Positions 7,689-16,583 are shown, counted from the stretch's first letter. The stretch: 64,000 bases of DNA from Clostridium sp. UBA2485 (GCF_002341865.1 NZ_DDOV01000084.1:15793-79792); one strand, 5' to 3'. The notes: generated from the sequence alone by a model not told the origin. Made by a program: numbers and translations.

Positions 7689-8001
7689 TTTTATAGTCAC
7701 CTCATTAAATCATATTTAATACTGTCTATAGATTCTTTATAATATAAATATCTGGTATTATGTTATTGCATTGGTATTATATAATATGTGGTGATTCTTG
7801 TATCAATTCGTAATATGCTTATATAGTGTATTTCTATATTTAATTATGAAAATCCTATCATGTATTTTAAAATAATACTATAATATAAACTATAAATATT
7901 TAATTATATGCTTAGGCATCTGAAATAAAATAAGCTAATATAATAAAAAGCTATTTTCTTAAAAATCCCTTATATAAAAAGCAAATGAAGGAGGATATAT
8001 T
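7689..8001. other. gene-free stretch with a partial family B copy
   Basis: A strongly A+T-rich gap between divergent genes, so it should hold promoters for both. AGGCATCTGAAATAAAATAA at 7914-7933 is the same as the left arm of the hairpin at 6763; here it is followed by a weak AGCTA..AGCTATTTTCTT continuation rather than a full right arm. No open frame is visible. Confidence 0.55.
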
Positions 8002-8457
8002 ATGACTTGGAAACTAAAAAAATTTGAAGAGTTAACTACACTAGAGTTACATAATATCGTAAGGGAAAGAATTAACGTATTTGTACTGGAGCAAAATTGT
8101 ATATATGAAGAATTAGATGGATTAGATTTAAAATCGTATCATCTTTTTAAAGAAGAGAATAATAATGTAATTGCTTATCTTAGAATAATTCCTAGAGGGT
8201 TGGTATATGATGAAGTTGCTATCGGTAGAGTTTTAACTGCTAAAGAATATAGAGGTAAGGGGATTTTTACAGAACTTGTGGAAAAAGCTATAAATTTTAT
8301 AGAAAATGAATTAAATGAGAAAAGCATAAAAATTTCTGCACAGGAATATTTAAGGAAGGCATATGGAAAATTTGGATTTAAGGAAGTATCAGAAGTTTAT
8401 TTAGATGTTAATATTCCACATGTAGAAATGGTTTATAATAGAAATAATAGCTTATAG
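8002..8457 (+). CDS. ElaA-like GNAT acetyltransferase
   Basis: A 151-residue protein matching the ElaA pattern: WKLKKFEELTTLELHNIVR, then RINVFVLEQNCIYEELDGLD, HLF, YLRIIP, GRVLTAKEYRGKGIFTELV (acetyl-CoA loop) and AQEYLRKAYGKFGFKEVSE. ElaA proteins are uncharacterised acyltransferases. The ATG at 8002 follows an AGGAGG SD (7990-7995). It is monocistronic, with a 62-base gap to mntA. Confidence 0.85.
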   Translation: MTWKLKKFEELTTLELHNIVRERINVFVLEQNCIYEELDGLDLKSYHLFKEENNNVIAYLRIIPRGLVYDEVAIGRVLTAKEYRGKGIFTELVEKAINFIENELNEKSIKISAQEYLRKAYGKFGFKEVSEVYLDVNIPHVEMVYNRNNSL

Positions 8458-8519
8458 AATAAGGGAATAAGAGGTATGATATAATTAGAGTATATTTATT
8501 TAGAGAGGAAAGAAAATAT

Positions 8520-8951
8520 ATGATTTCAATAGAGAATATTAAAAAGTTTATATATAAAGTAAATGATAAATACTCTATAGATTTAGCTTACATTTTTGGA
8601 TCGGTAGCTAGAAATCAATACAATAAAGAGAGTGATATTGATATAGCTATTAAATTTAAAAATAAATATTCGAAGATGGATGAAATATTTATTCGTGGTG
8701 AAATAATAGATATTGGAAAAGCATATTTTAAAAGGAATGTAGATATTGTATCCTTAGATAATGCTCCAATAGCTTTAAAGTATGAAATAATAAAAGATGG
8801 TATACTTCTTATAGATTGTTATGAACGAGTATCTATAGAATCGCTAATTATTAGAGAATATTTTGACTTTAAATATTTTAGTGATATATATGATAAAGAA
8901 ATTATAAAAAGATTAAAAGATGGAACATATTTTGGAGGAGAAAATGGTTAG
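8520..8951 (+). CDS. mntA: MntA-type antitoxin nucleotidyltransferase
   Basis: A 143-residue minimal nucleotidyltransferase with the diagnostic GS-x10-DxD motif (GSVARNQYNKESDIDIAI, about residues 27-44). In MntA/HepT (type VII) systems this enzyme inactivates the HepT RNase by adding AMP to a tyrosine. The gene overlaps the hepT start by eight bases (ATGGTTAG), as usual for the pair, which implies coupled translation. The start is ATG 8520 behind a GAGAGGAAAG SD. Confidence 0.85.
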   Translation: MISIENIKKFIYKVNDKYSIDLAYIFGSVARNQYNKESDIDIAIKFKNKYSKMDEIFIRGEIIDIGKAYFKRNVDIVSLDNAPIALKYEIIKDGILLIDCYERVSIESLIIREYFDFKYFSDIYDKEIIKRLKDGTYFGGENG

Positions 8952-9356
8952 AAGAGAAGTAGTAATTTTTAGAATTGATAAGTTAAAAGAATACTTAAGA
9001 TATTTAGAAGATGTTTAAAATACAGTAGAGAAGAGTATATAAAAAATCCTTTAATATATGGTTCAACTGAGAGATTTTTGCACTTAACAATTGAATGTGT
9101 TATGGATATTGCTAATCATTTAATATCAGATTTAAGGTTTAGAAAACCTGAAAGTAATAGAGATGTATTTGACATATTATATGAAAATGATATTATAGAT
9201 AGAAAACTTAAAGAAAACTTATGTAACATGGCATCTTTTAGAAATATACTAGTACATGATTACTTAAAACTAGATAGAGAAATTGTTTATGGTATAATTT
9301 TAAATAATCTAGATGATATAATAACATTTGCAAATATAATAAAAGATTATATTTAA
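8944..9356 (+). pseudogene. hepT: HepT-type HEPN toxin, frameshifted
   Basis: The frame opens at ATG 8944 (MVRREVVIFRIDKLKEYLRYLEDV) and hits TAA at 9016-9018. One added base at 9013-9016 (GATGTTTAAAAT read as GATGTTTTAAAAT) restores a continuous HEPN domain: LKYSREEYIKNP, STERFLHLTIECVMDIANH, and the catalytic RNILVHDY (RX4HXY) near the C-terminus, ending at 9356. The rest is intact, so the break is recent, programmed or a sequencing error in a T/A run. The antitoxin in front is intact. Confidence 0.8.
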
Positions 9357-9403
9357 AAGCACTAATGTAATTAAATTACTTTATTCGAAGGGATGTATTT
9401 AAG

Positions 9404-10045
9404 ATGGATAAAAATCTTTCATGGTATATCGAAAAAAGAGTAGAGCGAACCATAGAAGGTTTAAATAAACGGAATATGGAAGGTTACTTTGTTAATGACG
9501 AAGTTGAATTAATAGAATTATTAAAAAATCTAATTCCTCATGATTCTATAGTTGGAGTTGGCGATTCTATGACGCTTTTCGAAACTGGAGTTATAGACTT
9601 TCTTCGCAATGAAAAATACATCTTTTTAGATAAATATAAAGATGGCATTACAAAGGAAGAAAAAAGAAAAATTTATGAGAAAAACTTTTCTGCAGATACT
9701 TTTCTTTGCAGTACAAATGCTATCACTGAAAGTGGCGAACTTTATAATATAGATGGTAATGGAAGTAGAGTTGCGCCAATGTTATATGGACCTAAGCAGG
9801 TTATATTAGTAGCTGGAATAAATAAGATAGTTAAAGACATAGATGAGGCAGAAAAAAGAGTTCGAAATTATTCAGCGCCTATTGATGCTAAAAGACTAAA
9901 TAAAAATACTCCATGTACTACTTTAGGATACTGTATTGATTGTAAAAGTCCAAATAGAATTTGTAATGACTTTGTAGTTATAAGAGGACAATTTGTTAAA
10001 GGAAGAATAAAAGTTATTTTTGTTGGAAAGCAACTTGGATATTAA
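9404..10045 (+). CDS. LUD domain protein (lactate-utilisation LutC/YkgG-like)
   Basis: A 213-residue protein with LUD motifs VGVGDSMTLFETGVIDFL, STNAITESGELYNIDGNGSR, and VILVAGINKIV, then a Cys-rich tail (CTTLGYCIDCKSPNRICND) seen in stand-alone LUD proteins of anaerobes. The Cys cluster suggests metal binding. It is not next to LutA/LutB genes, so a role in lactate oxidation is not supported by context. ATG 9404. A shared bidirectional terminator follows. Confidence 0.8.
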   Translation: MDKNLSWYIEKRVERTIEGLNKRNMEGYFVNDEVELIELLKNLIPHDSIVGVGDSMTLFETGVIDFLRNEKYIFLDKYKDGITKEEKRKIYEKNFSADTFLCSTNAITESGELYNIDGNGSRVAPMLYGPKQVILVAGINKIVKDIDEAEKRVRNYSAPIDAKRLNKNTPCTTLGYCIDCKSPNRICNDFVVIRGQFVKGRIKVIFVGKQLGY

Positions 10046-10095
10046 TAAATTTTATATAGATCATAGTTAGTGAAATATAAGCAATATTTTTTAAA

Positions 10096-10140
10096 TAAAT
10101 AGGTCATTTCTCAGAAGAACTGAGAGATGACCTATTTATA
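10096..10140. terminator. bidirectional terminator
   Basis: Arms AAATAGGTCAT-TTCTCAG and CTGAGAGATGACCTATTT form a stem of about 18 bp with one wobble pair and a short loop. It lies between two converging genes (LUD protein on plus, AI-2E permease on minus) and has T/A flanks on both sides. Confidence 0.75.
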
Positions 10141-10164
10141 AATTGTGAATTCTATCTTAAAAAG

Positions 10165-11322
10165 TTATTTTTGAGATGTTTTTTTCTTTTCAAACTTTAA
10201 GTGACTTATATCTATTTTAGTATTATCCACCATGTGAGCAATTTCTGGGTGTCTATCATCATATCTTTTCATGAATCTTTCATAATATATTTTCATAACT
10301 CCAGCTATAGGAACAGCAATAAGCATACCTACCATTCCGTAAACTGCACCACCTACACTTAGTGAAAGTATACAAGTAACAGGATTAATGCCTACACTAT
10401 CGCCAGACATTTTAGGTCCAAGCCAGTTACCATCTATTTGTTGTAAAATAAATAGCCATATAAATACAACTAAAGCTGTTATTGGTGAATGGAATATATT
10501 TAAGATTGTCCCAAATACTATACCTAAAAATGGTCCGAAGATTGGAATCATGTTGGTTACTCCAAAGAATACGGAAATAAGTATGATATATTGAGATTTT
10601 ATAAATATTAATCCTATAAAGCAAGCTATAGCAACTATTAAAGATTCTAGAGCTCTAACCCCTAGATATGTTCCTAGCATATCATTTGTACAGTGTAGCA
10701 ATTCTAATATTTTTACACCATACTTATTTTTGAATATAATGAATATTCCTTTTTTAAGAGATTTTACAAAAATTTCTTTGTAAATTAAATAATATATGGC
10801 AATAATAAGAGCAAATCCCCATTTAATAATAGAAGCAGTCACTGAAACCAATGATGAAAGTAAAGCATTAAATAAAGTAGTAGACCATGCTCCTAAGGTT
10901 TTTGCTAGATCAAACTTTTTAGTTAATTCTAAAACAAATTTGCTATTAACATTGTCTCCAATCCATTCATTAGCAGATGAAACCATATATGGTATAGAAT
11001 TAATAAGATTTTTAATATTTCCAGTAATTCCAGGAACTAAATATACTATAGAAAGAGTGAATATCAAAATCACTATTACACAAGTTAAGAGTACGCTTAT
11101 TCCTCTAGAAACCTTCAATTTTTTTTCAATATAAACCATCAATGGATTTAATGCATAGGCTATAACTGCACCTAATATAAAAGGTGATAATATCCCCATA
11201 ACAAACTTATAAGCATCTGCTACTATTGAGTAGTTATCAATAAGTTTAATTCCTATATAAGCTAATAAAATTATAACTAATATATGGAGATTTTTCTTTA
11301 TCTGTAATTTTAAATTCTCCAT
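10165..11322 (-). CDS. AI-2E family (PerM/YdiK-like) permease
   Basis: A 385-residue membrane protein with about eight hydrophobic segments. Family marks are the N-terminal ILSPFILGAVIAYALNPLMVYIEKKL and the C-terminal FGVTNMIPIFGPFLGIVFG with DGNWLGPKMSGDSVGINPV. The family includes a reported AI-2 exporter and Na+/H+ antiporters, so the substrate is not predictable. The ATG (11320-11322) has a GGAGGGGAG SD. Monocistronic, divergent from the TetR gene. Confidence 0.85.
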   Translation of the reverse strand: MENLKLQIKKNLHILVIILLAYIGIKLIDNYSIVADAYKFVMGILSPFILGAVIAYALNPLMVYIEKKLKVSRGISVLLTCVIVILIFTLSIVYLVPGITGNIKNLINSIPYMVSSANEWIGDNVNSKFVLELTKKFDLAKTLGAWSTTLFNALLSSLVSVTASIIKWGFALIIAIYYLIYKEIFVKSLKKGIFIIFKNKYGVKILELLHCTNDMLGTYLGVRALESLIVAIACFIGLIFIKSQYIILISVFFGVTNMIPIFGPFLGIVFGTILNIFHSPITALVVFIWLFILQQIDGNWLGPKMSGDSVGINPVTCILSLSVGGAVYGMVGMLIAVPIAGVMKIYYERFMKRYDDRHPEIAHMVDNTKIDISHLKFEKKKTSQK

Positions 11323-11513
11323 TTACATCTCCCCTCCATGCAAAATATAAAACAATTATATCATAGAATAATAATTATTAGTTATGAACTAATTTAGTTT
11401 TAATGCTAATCTAATAGAAAATGTGTAAAAGGATGATTTTTTTGTTAAATTAAGTTGACATTTTATAAAAGCAGGCATATCATAGAAATATAATAAAGAA
11501 CGGGTGATTTTTT

Positions 11514-12086
11514 ATGCAAGTGCTAAAGGATGAAGTTAGAAATTCTATAATTGAGGCTGCTAAAGATGAGTTTTATGAAAAAGGCTTTGAAAAAGCAGCA
11601 ATTAGAATCATTGCTAAAAAGGCAGGAACTACCATAGGAAATTTTTATAATTATTTTGAAAGCAAAAATGAGGTTTTTTCAATTGTAGTGAAGCCCATTA
11701 TAGAAAAGGTTGATTATTTAATAAACTATCATCATAAAAGTGATGTAGAAGTCAATAATTTTTCTAAGGAAATGATTTTTTCAGAATTAAATACTTTTTT
11801 TCCACTAGGATTTGAAGAAATTTTTAATAAAAGCTTTGTAATTCTAATGGAAGGAAATAAAGGCAGTGAATTTGATGGCTTTAATTTTAAATTTCTTTCA
11901 ATGTTAGAGGGACATTTTTTAAGTCATTTAGAAAAAAATAAACATAATGTTTTATTATCAAAAATGATAGCAGCGGCTTTTTTACAAGGAATTTTGACGA
12001 TGATTAAGTGCAACCCTTGTGAGGAATTATCAAAAGAAGCATTATATAACTATTTATTTATATTTATAAAAGGAATTGAATTGTAA
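11514..12086 (+). CDS. TetR family transcriptional regulator
   Basis: A 190-residue protein with an N-terminal TetR HTH (IIEAAKDEFYEKGFEKAAI, then IAKKAGTTIGNFYNYFESKNEVF, residues 8-50) and a divergent ligand-binding domain. It precedes a three-gene ABC exporter by 118 bases with a terminator between, so it probably represses that operon in response to an exported compound. ATG 11514 with an ACGGGTG-type SD. No obvious operator palindrome was identified. Confidence 0.85.
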   Translation: MQVLKDEVRNSIIEAAKDEFYEKGFEKAAIRIIAKKAGTTIGNFYNYFESKNEVFSIVVKPIIEKVDYLINYHHKSDVEVNNFSKEMIFSELNTFFPLGFEEIFNKSFVILMEGNKGSEFDGFNFKFLSMLEGHFLSHLEKNKHNVLLSKMIAAAFLQGILTMIKCNPCEELSKEALYNYLFIFIKGIEL

Positions 12087-12125
12087 TACATAAGTTATAT
12101 AAAATAGAAACTTAAATTAATCAAG

Positions 12126-12160
12126 TAAAACATACTGTAAAATTGCAGTATGTTTTATTA
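12126..12160 (+). terminator. terminator between TetR and ABC operon
   Basis: AAAACATACTG (12127-12137) pairs with CAGTATGTTTT (12146-12156), T-rich at the end. It separates the regulator from the exporter genes it probably controls. Confidence 0.75.
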
Positions 12161-12204
12161 AAAAACAAAAACGAACAATTGATTTTTATTGCGGAGGGGA
12201 GTTT

Positions 12205-13056
12205 ATGATAGAAGTTAAAAATTTGAATTTTCGATATAAAAATAGCAAAGAAGACAGTATCAGAAATATGAATTTTAACATTAAAAGAGGTGAAGTTTTT
12301 GGATTTTTAGGTCCATCAGGAGCAGGAAAAAGTACGGTCCAAAAGATTCTTCTAGGACTTATGAAAAACTATAGAGGAACTGTTAAGGTAATGGATCAAG
12401 AAGTGAAAAATTGTAATGGAGAATATTATGAGAAAATTGGAGTAGGATTTGAGCTTCCTAATTTATATATGAAATTAACCGCTATAGAAAACTTAGAATT
12501 TTTTAATAAACTTTATAAGAATAGTTGCACTAATATTTTAGAATTGCTAAAAATAGTGGGCTTAGAAAGTCATAGACATAAAAAGGTTGAAGAATTATCA
12601 AAGGGTATGAAGATGAGACTAAATTTTTGTAGAGCACTTTTAAATGATCCTGAATTATTATTTTTAGATGAACCTACTTCAGGCCTTGATCCAAATAATT
12701 CTAAGGTGATTGAGGATATTATTCTAAAGAAAAAACATGAAGGAAAAACTACAATTTTAACTACTCATAATATGAGCATTGCAGAAAAAATATGCGATAG
12801 AGTTGCTTTTGTAGTAGATGGTGAAATTAAACTTATAGATAACCCAAGAGATTTAAAGCTTAAATATGGAGATAAGAAAATTAGAGTCGAATATAAAGAA
12901 AATGGTATTTTGCGAAAGGATTTTAGCTTAAAATGTCTAGGAGAAAATAGGGAATTTCTTCACATTATTGATAATAAGGAAGTGGAAAAGATTTATACAC
13001 TAGAGGCGTCCTTAGAAGAAATTTTTAGAGAGGTTACAGGGAGGATTCTAGTATGA
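12205..13056 (+). CDS. ABC exporter ATP-binding subunit
   Basis: A 283-residue ATPase with Walker A GPSGAGKST (about residues 36-44), signature LSKGMKMRLNFCRALL (degenerate LSGGQ, common in exporters), Walker B PELLFLDEPTSGLDP, and H-loop TTHNM. A C-terminal extension of about 70 residues follows the NBD. It powers the two membrane subunits encoded next; the stop overlaps the permease start by four bases. The best known relatives with one ATPase and two permeases of this type are annotated as fluoroquinolone exporters, an annotation transfer only. Confidence 0.85.
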   Translation: MIEVKNLNFRYKNSKEDSIRNMNFNIKRGEVFGFLGPSGAGKSTVQKILLGLMKNYRGTVKVMDQEVKNCNGEYYEKIGVGFELPNLYMKLTAIENLEFFNKLYKNSCTNILELLKIVGLESHRHKKVEELSKGMKMRLNFCRALLNDPELLFLDEPTSGLDPNNSKVIEDIILKKKHEGKTTILTTHNMSIAEKICDRVAFVVDGEIKLIDNPRDLKLKYGDKKIRVEYKENGILRKDFSLKCLGENREFLHIIDNKEVEKIYTLEASLEEIFREVTGRILV

Positions 13057-13730
13057 GAATTTTACACAGCATAAAGTATGATATTATGTCTCAATATAAA
13101 AATGGTATTTATTTTGTATATGGTTTTATTTCTACCATTTATATATTAGCTCTCCAATTAATACCTAATAATTTTACCAATAGGGCATTAATATTTTTAA
13201 TTTTTTCCGACCCTACTTTTTTAGGTTTTTTCTTTGTAGGAGCTATGGTGTTATTAGAGAGGAATCAAGGTATACCTTTAGCTTTATCTATAACTCCATT
13301 AACATTGCAGGAGTATATAATATCAAAATGTATATCCTTAAGCCTTATTTCAGTCATAGTAAGCTTAATTATTACCTTTACAGTTAAAGGAGTAGAATTC
13401 AATATAATTTTATTAACAAGTGTAGTTGTAGTAAATTCTATAATTTTTACATTAATAGGTTTAATAACAGGAATGTATTCAAAAACTTTAAATCACTATT
13501 TCTTAATAGCAACACTGGTAGGTATAGTAATAGCAATTCCGCTTTTAAATTACTTTAAAGTTACAAGTTTTGGACTTTTCAATCTATTTCCTACTTATAT
13601 AGCTATAGCCTTAATTGAAGGGGCTATTTATAGAAGTGAAATTAATATTATATATTTTCTAATCTCTATAATTTGGATGATGGTATTATATTATTTAGCA
13701 GAAATAACTCTAAAAGATAAGTTTGTTTAG
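13053..13730 (+). CDS. ABC exporter permease subunit 1 (ABC-2 type)
   Basis: A 225-residue protein with about six membrane segments, FVYGFISTIYILALQL and FLGFFFVGAMVLLERNQGIPLALSITPLTLQEYI being recognisable. The start ATG overlaps the ATPase stop (ATGA), indicating translational coupling. It resembles the permease subunits annotated as fluoroquinolone export in clostridia. Its actual substrate is unknown. Confidence 0.75.
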   Translation: MRILHSIKYDIMSQYKNGIYFVYGFISTIYILALQLIPNNFTNRALIFLIFSDPTFLGFFFVGAMVLLERNQGIPLALSITPLTLQEYIISKCISLSLISVIVSLIITFTVKGVEFNIILLTSVVVVNSIIFTLIGLITGMYSKTLNHYFLIATLVGIVIAIPLLNYFKVTSFGLFNLFPTYIAIALIEGAIYRSEINIIYFLISIIWMMVLYYLAEITLKDKFV

Positions 13731-13743
13731 GGTAGGTGAAAAC

Positions 13744-14439
13744 ATGAAAAAATTATTAATTTTAATAAAGGAAGATTTAAAAAACATATATAAAGATCCT
13801 ATGTATTTAATTTCTTTTACTTGTCCATTATTGTTAATTATATTTTGTACAATAGGAATTAAATTTATAGAGAGTAAGTTTAGAATGCCTTTAAGTAATT
13901 ACTATGCTCTTATACTGTGGATGGCATTAATAATGACACCTTTTCTTATAGGAGTACTTGTAGGATTAATATTATTAGATGAAAAAGATCAAAATTTAAT
14001 AATATATTTTTCTATAACACCCCTTAAAAAAGTGAATTACTTAATATATAGATTATCAATGCCTTTTGCTATTAGTTTTATAATGAACTTAATATTATTC
14101 ATAACTACAAATTTAATAAAAGCTAGAATGATTAATATTTTTATAATAGTATTTCTAACCTCACTTTTAGCACCTATAACTACAATTTTTATGGGAGCTT
14201 TTGGAGAAAATAAACTTCAAGGATTAACATTAACTAAGCTTTGTAGTTTTATATTGTTTATACCTGCAATAAATTATTTTATAGATAGTAAAATAAAATT
14301 TCTAACCTATATAATACCTAATTATTATAGTTTAGAAATAATAAGAAATAACTATATAAATGGAAAGATTTTAGTTTTTAGTTTAGCTGTAAATATAGCA
14401 TGGATATTTTTATTAGGAAGAAAATTAGTGAACCAATAA
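13744..14439 (+). CDS. ABC exporter permease subunit 2 (ABC-2 type)
   Basis: A 231-residue membrane protein with six hydrophobic stretches. The start chosen is ATG 13744 behind an AGGTG SD; a TTG at 13723 lies inside the previous gene and before the SD. DPMYLISFTCPLLLIIFC at the N-terminus and LLDEKDQNLIIYFSITPLKKVNYL parallel the previous subunit (LLERNQGIPLALSITPLTLQEYI), so the two permeases are probably ancient duplicates forming a heterodimeric channel. Confidence 0.75.
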   Translation: MKKLLILIKEDLKNIYKDPMYLISFTCPLLLIIFCTIGIKFIESKFRMPLSNYYALILWMALIMTPFLIGVLVGLILLDEKDQNLIIYFSITPLKKVNYLIYRLSMPFAISFIMNLILFITTNLIKARMINIFIIVFLTSLLAPITTIFMGAFGENKLQGLTLTKLCSFILFIPAINYFIDSKIKFLTYIIPNYYSLEIIRNNYINGKILVFSLAVNIAWIFLLGRKLVNQ

Positions 14440-14772
14440 TGTTTTTTGAGTTAATTTAAATTTATTGTATGATTTTTAAAGTTTTACTAAAGAATGAATG
14501 AGAAAATAAGGGTATTCCTAAATTACATGAAAGATTTACTACTAGAATTAAAGAAATAGAAAATAGAATTAATATTTTAAAAAAGCGAATACTCAATTTA
14601 ATGTAGTATTCACTGATTGTTATTTTAGTTAAGATATAGAGAAGAAGCTGAGTTAAGTAGAACAATCCTATAAGGCTTAGTAGCTGAGCATTTAGCATTA
14701 TTAGTTTTTAAGCCTTTTAGGTTTGTGAAAACAAAACCTCAGATAAATTCTCTAGAAAGTTTTTTAGAAATA
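14440..14772. other. gene-free stretch with possible coding relic
   Basis: After the exporter stop there is a plus-strand frame from about 14498 reading KGIPKLHERFTTRIKEIENR and NINILKKRILNLM-like residues, ending at a TAG near 14605. It has no start and may be a C-terminal relic of a coiled-coil protein. Short inverted repeats GAATACT/AGTATTC (about 14587-14612) and AGGTTT/AAACCT (about 14719-14739) follow. Nothing here is a convincing gene. Confidence 0.3.
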
Positions 14773-15501
14773 TTATAAAAATTGTATATTATCTATATTT
14801 AAGTTATAAGTTACATCTTTTCTCTCAACTATAACTTTTATTTTATCCTTTACTTCTTCATCCTCCATAACTTTTGTTAAAAGCTCCTTAGTAGGATTTA
14901 TACAGTAAGGTATTCCTACAGACTTAAACATAGTAAAATCACCAGATGTATCACCATATGCATAACTTCTTTCAAGATCTATATTATATTTTTCTTTCAA
15001 TTCCATCAATGCTTTTTCTTTACTTTCAGAATCCCACATAGGTATTATGTCACCTGTATAAGTTTCATTTTCATCTAGCAAGTATATTGAGCCTCTATAA
15101 TCATCCATATTGTATTTGTTTGACATCTCTCTTACAAGCTCAATTGGAGAACCAGATATAGCAATAACTATATGACCTTGTTCTTTATGCCATCTTATTC
15201 TCTCTCTTGAAAATGTATATACTCTATCCCCTTTTTGTTCTATTACTTTTTTTGCAATGTAATCTATATGATTTTTACTTATACCTTTTATAGCTTCTAT
15301 ATATATATCTACCATTTTTAACAAATAAGTATCGTAATCACCTTGTCTTTTATCCCATTTAATAAAAGATGGTCTAACTTCACTATACCATTTTTTTTCT
15401 TCTACTAATTCATATTTTATTATCTTTTTAAAAACTTCTGTTATCAAACCTTCTCTATATATTGTTCCATCAATATCAAAAAATGCTGCGATATTTCCCA
15501 T
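14773..15501 (-). CDS. HAD-superfamily IB phosphatase (SerB-like)
   Basis: A 242-residue HAD phosphatase: motif I AAFFDIDGTIYREG (nucleophile Asp and acid Asp), motif II VIAISGSPIELV, and motif III/IV SYAYGDTSGDFTMFKSVG followed by CINPTKEL. This is the subclass IB order (SerB-like); the substrate may be phosphoserine or another phosphomonoester. The start is the ATG at 15499-15501 behind a TTAGGAGTG SD; upstream in-frame codons precede the SD. Confidence 0.8.
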   Translation of the reverse strand: MGNIAAFFDIDGTIYREGLITEVFKKIIKYELVEEKKWYSEVRPSFIKWDKRQGDYDTYLLKMVDIYIEAIKGISKNHIDYIAKKVIEQKGDRVYTFSRERIRWHKEQGHIVIAISGSPIELVREMSNKYNMDDYRGSIYLLDENETYTGDIIPMWDSESKEKALMELKEKYNIDLERSYAYGDTSGDFTMFKSVGIPYCINPTKELLTKVMEDEEVKDKIKVIVERKDVTYNLNIDNIQFL

Positions 15502-15661
15502 AGTATTCACTCCTAACAATATTGAATTTTTTTATATTTAATAATAGATTGTATCATATTATTAAATAATGTCAAAAAATAAATCATTATTTTAAAATAT
15601 TAATATTTATATACATATATAGATATGCCAATTTAAAATTAATGTATACATTTAAATAATC

Positions 15662-15960
15662 CATACTTAATTGTGCATTGTGCATTATGAATTAAATCCA
15701 CCTCAGGGGAACAGTGGTGAAGCCCTGAAAGGGTTCTCCTGAGGTGCAGTATGGCTTGGAACAACATACAAAATTTTTAAGCAATATTAATAGAGATAGC
15801 CAATATAATTAAAATACTAGTTAATGTATTACATAGTGTGCATATCACATAAAACACAGTGGTGGAATTAATTTTAAATTTCTCAGCTTCTGCTGAGAAA
15901 TATCCACAATTGTGAATTTTGCATTGTAAATTAAGTTAAGTTTTCAGTTGTGAATTGTGA
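15662..15960. repeat. mosaic of dispersed repeat units (families D/E)
   Basis: Three recurring modules: AATTGTGCATTGTGCATTAT with TGAATTAA (15671-15697), a CCTCAGGGGAAC...GTTCTCCTGAGG inverted repeat followed by TGCAGTATGG (15702-15752), and TTTCTCAGCTTCTGCTGAGA with AATATCCACAATTGTG (15878-15916). The same modules occur at 59250-59660. No coding potential is visible. Together with the tRNA flanks they fill the 15502-16057 gap. Confidence 0.65.
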
Positions 15961-16015
15961 ATTAAATTAAGGTGTAAACTGTTTTAAAATATAAAGATAC
16001 TGAACTATATTTATA

Positions 16016-16045
16016 TTGACAATATATACTAAAATATGATAAGAT
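16016..16045 (+). promoter_or_regulatory. putative sigma-A promoter of tRNA-Trp
   Basis: A consensus -35 TTGACA (16016-16021) and a fair -10 (TAAGAT, 16040-16045) with 18-base spacing end 12 bases before the mature tRNA 5' end. Confidence 0.5.
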
Positions 16046-16057
16046 AATCTTCGTTAT

Positions 16058-16133
16058 AGGGGTATGGCTCAATTGGTAGAGTAGTGGTCTCCAAAACCAT
16101 TGGTTGCGGGTTCGAGTCCTGCTGCCCCTGCCA
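16058..16133 (+). tRNA. tRNA-Trp (CCA)
   Basis: It folds as a full cloverleaf: acceptor AGGGGTA with TGCCCCT, D-stem GCTC/GAGT, anticodon stem GTGGT/ACCAT with loop CTCCAAA (anticodon CCA), T-arm GCGGG-TTCGAGT-CCTGC, discriminator G and an encoded CCA end. No truncated tRNA copy or att-like repeat was noticed nearby, so I see no sign that an element integrated here. Confidence 0.97.
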
Positions 16134-16136
16134 AAT

Positions 16137-16160
16137 ACCTAATATTTTTAGGTAACTTTT
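16137..16160 (+). terminator. terminator of tRNA-Trp
   Basis: ACCTAA (16137-16142) pairs with TTAGGT (16148-16153), followed by AACTTTT. Short but placed right behind the tRNA. Confidence 0.55.
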
Positions 16161-16487
16161 CTAAGATAGTTAAATAATTTATAGCGTTTAAATTTGAGAT
16201 ATTAAAAATGTCCTTCAATTTATTTTGGGGGATATTTTTATGTATTTATGGAAAACATGAAATTTATAGAGATATTAGAATATAATATTATAAATCACTT
16301 GACTTAATCAGATAATTGTTAAGTAAATCAATTGTCTAAATTTACATTAAATAAATATAAATAAATTGTAGAATTTTCTTGATAGCTTTGGTATAATCTA
16401 AGCTGATAACTTTATTATATAGGTTATGATTTTATAAATTTAAGAGATAAATATTAAAAAATTTTATTTTGAGATAAGAGGGATATT

Positions 16488-16583
16488 ATGAGTACGGATA
16501 AGTCGATAAGTAGTAAAAACCAATTATTTAAAATAAATAAAGAAGAGGGGTTAATGGAGAAAATAGGAACAACAGCGTCTTAA
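16488..16583 (+). CDS. putative 31-residue ORF in the pot operon leader
   Basis: ATG at 16488 behind a GAGGGA SD opens a 31-codon frame (starts MSTDKSISSKNQLFKINKEE, ends IGTTAS). It lies in the roughly 730-base gap before potA and is followed by a terminator hairpin at 16719. In clostridia an XRE-cupin regulator gene often precedes potA; this frame shows no similarity to one. It could be a leader peptide, a relic or chance. Confidence 0.3.
   Translation: MSTDKSISSKNQLFKINKEEGLMEKIGTTAS

Noticed and set aside
10796..11134. 112-codon plus-strand frame inside the AI-2E permease gene
   Set aside because: It is antisense to a convincing membrane protein, has no SD, and its translation shows no family features.
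16058..16160. tRNA-Trp as an integration site for a genomic island
   Set aside because: I found no repeated tRNA 3' end, no integrase and no island-type gene set beside it.
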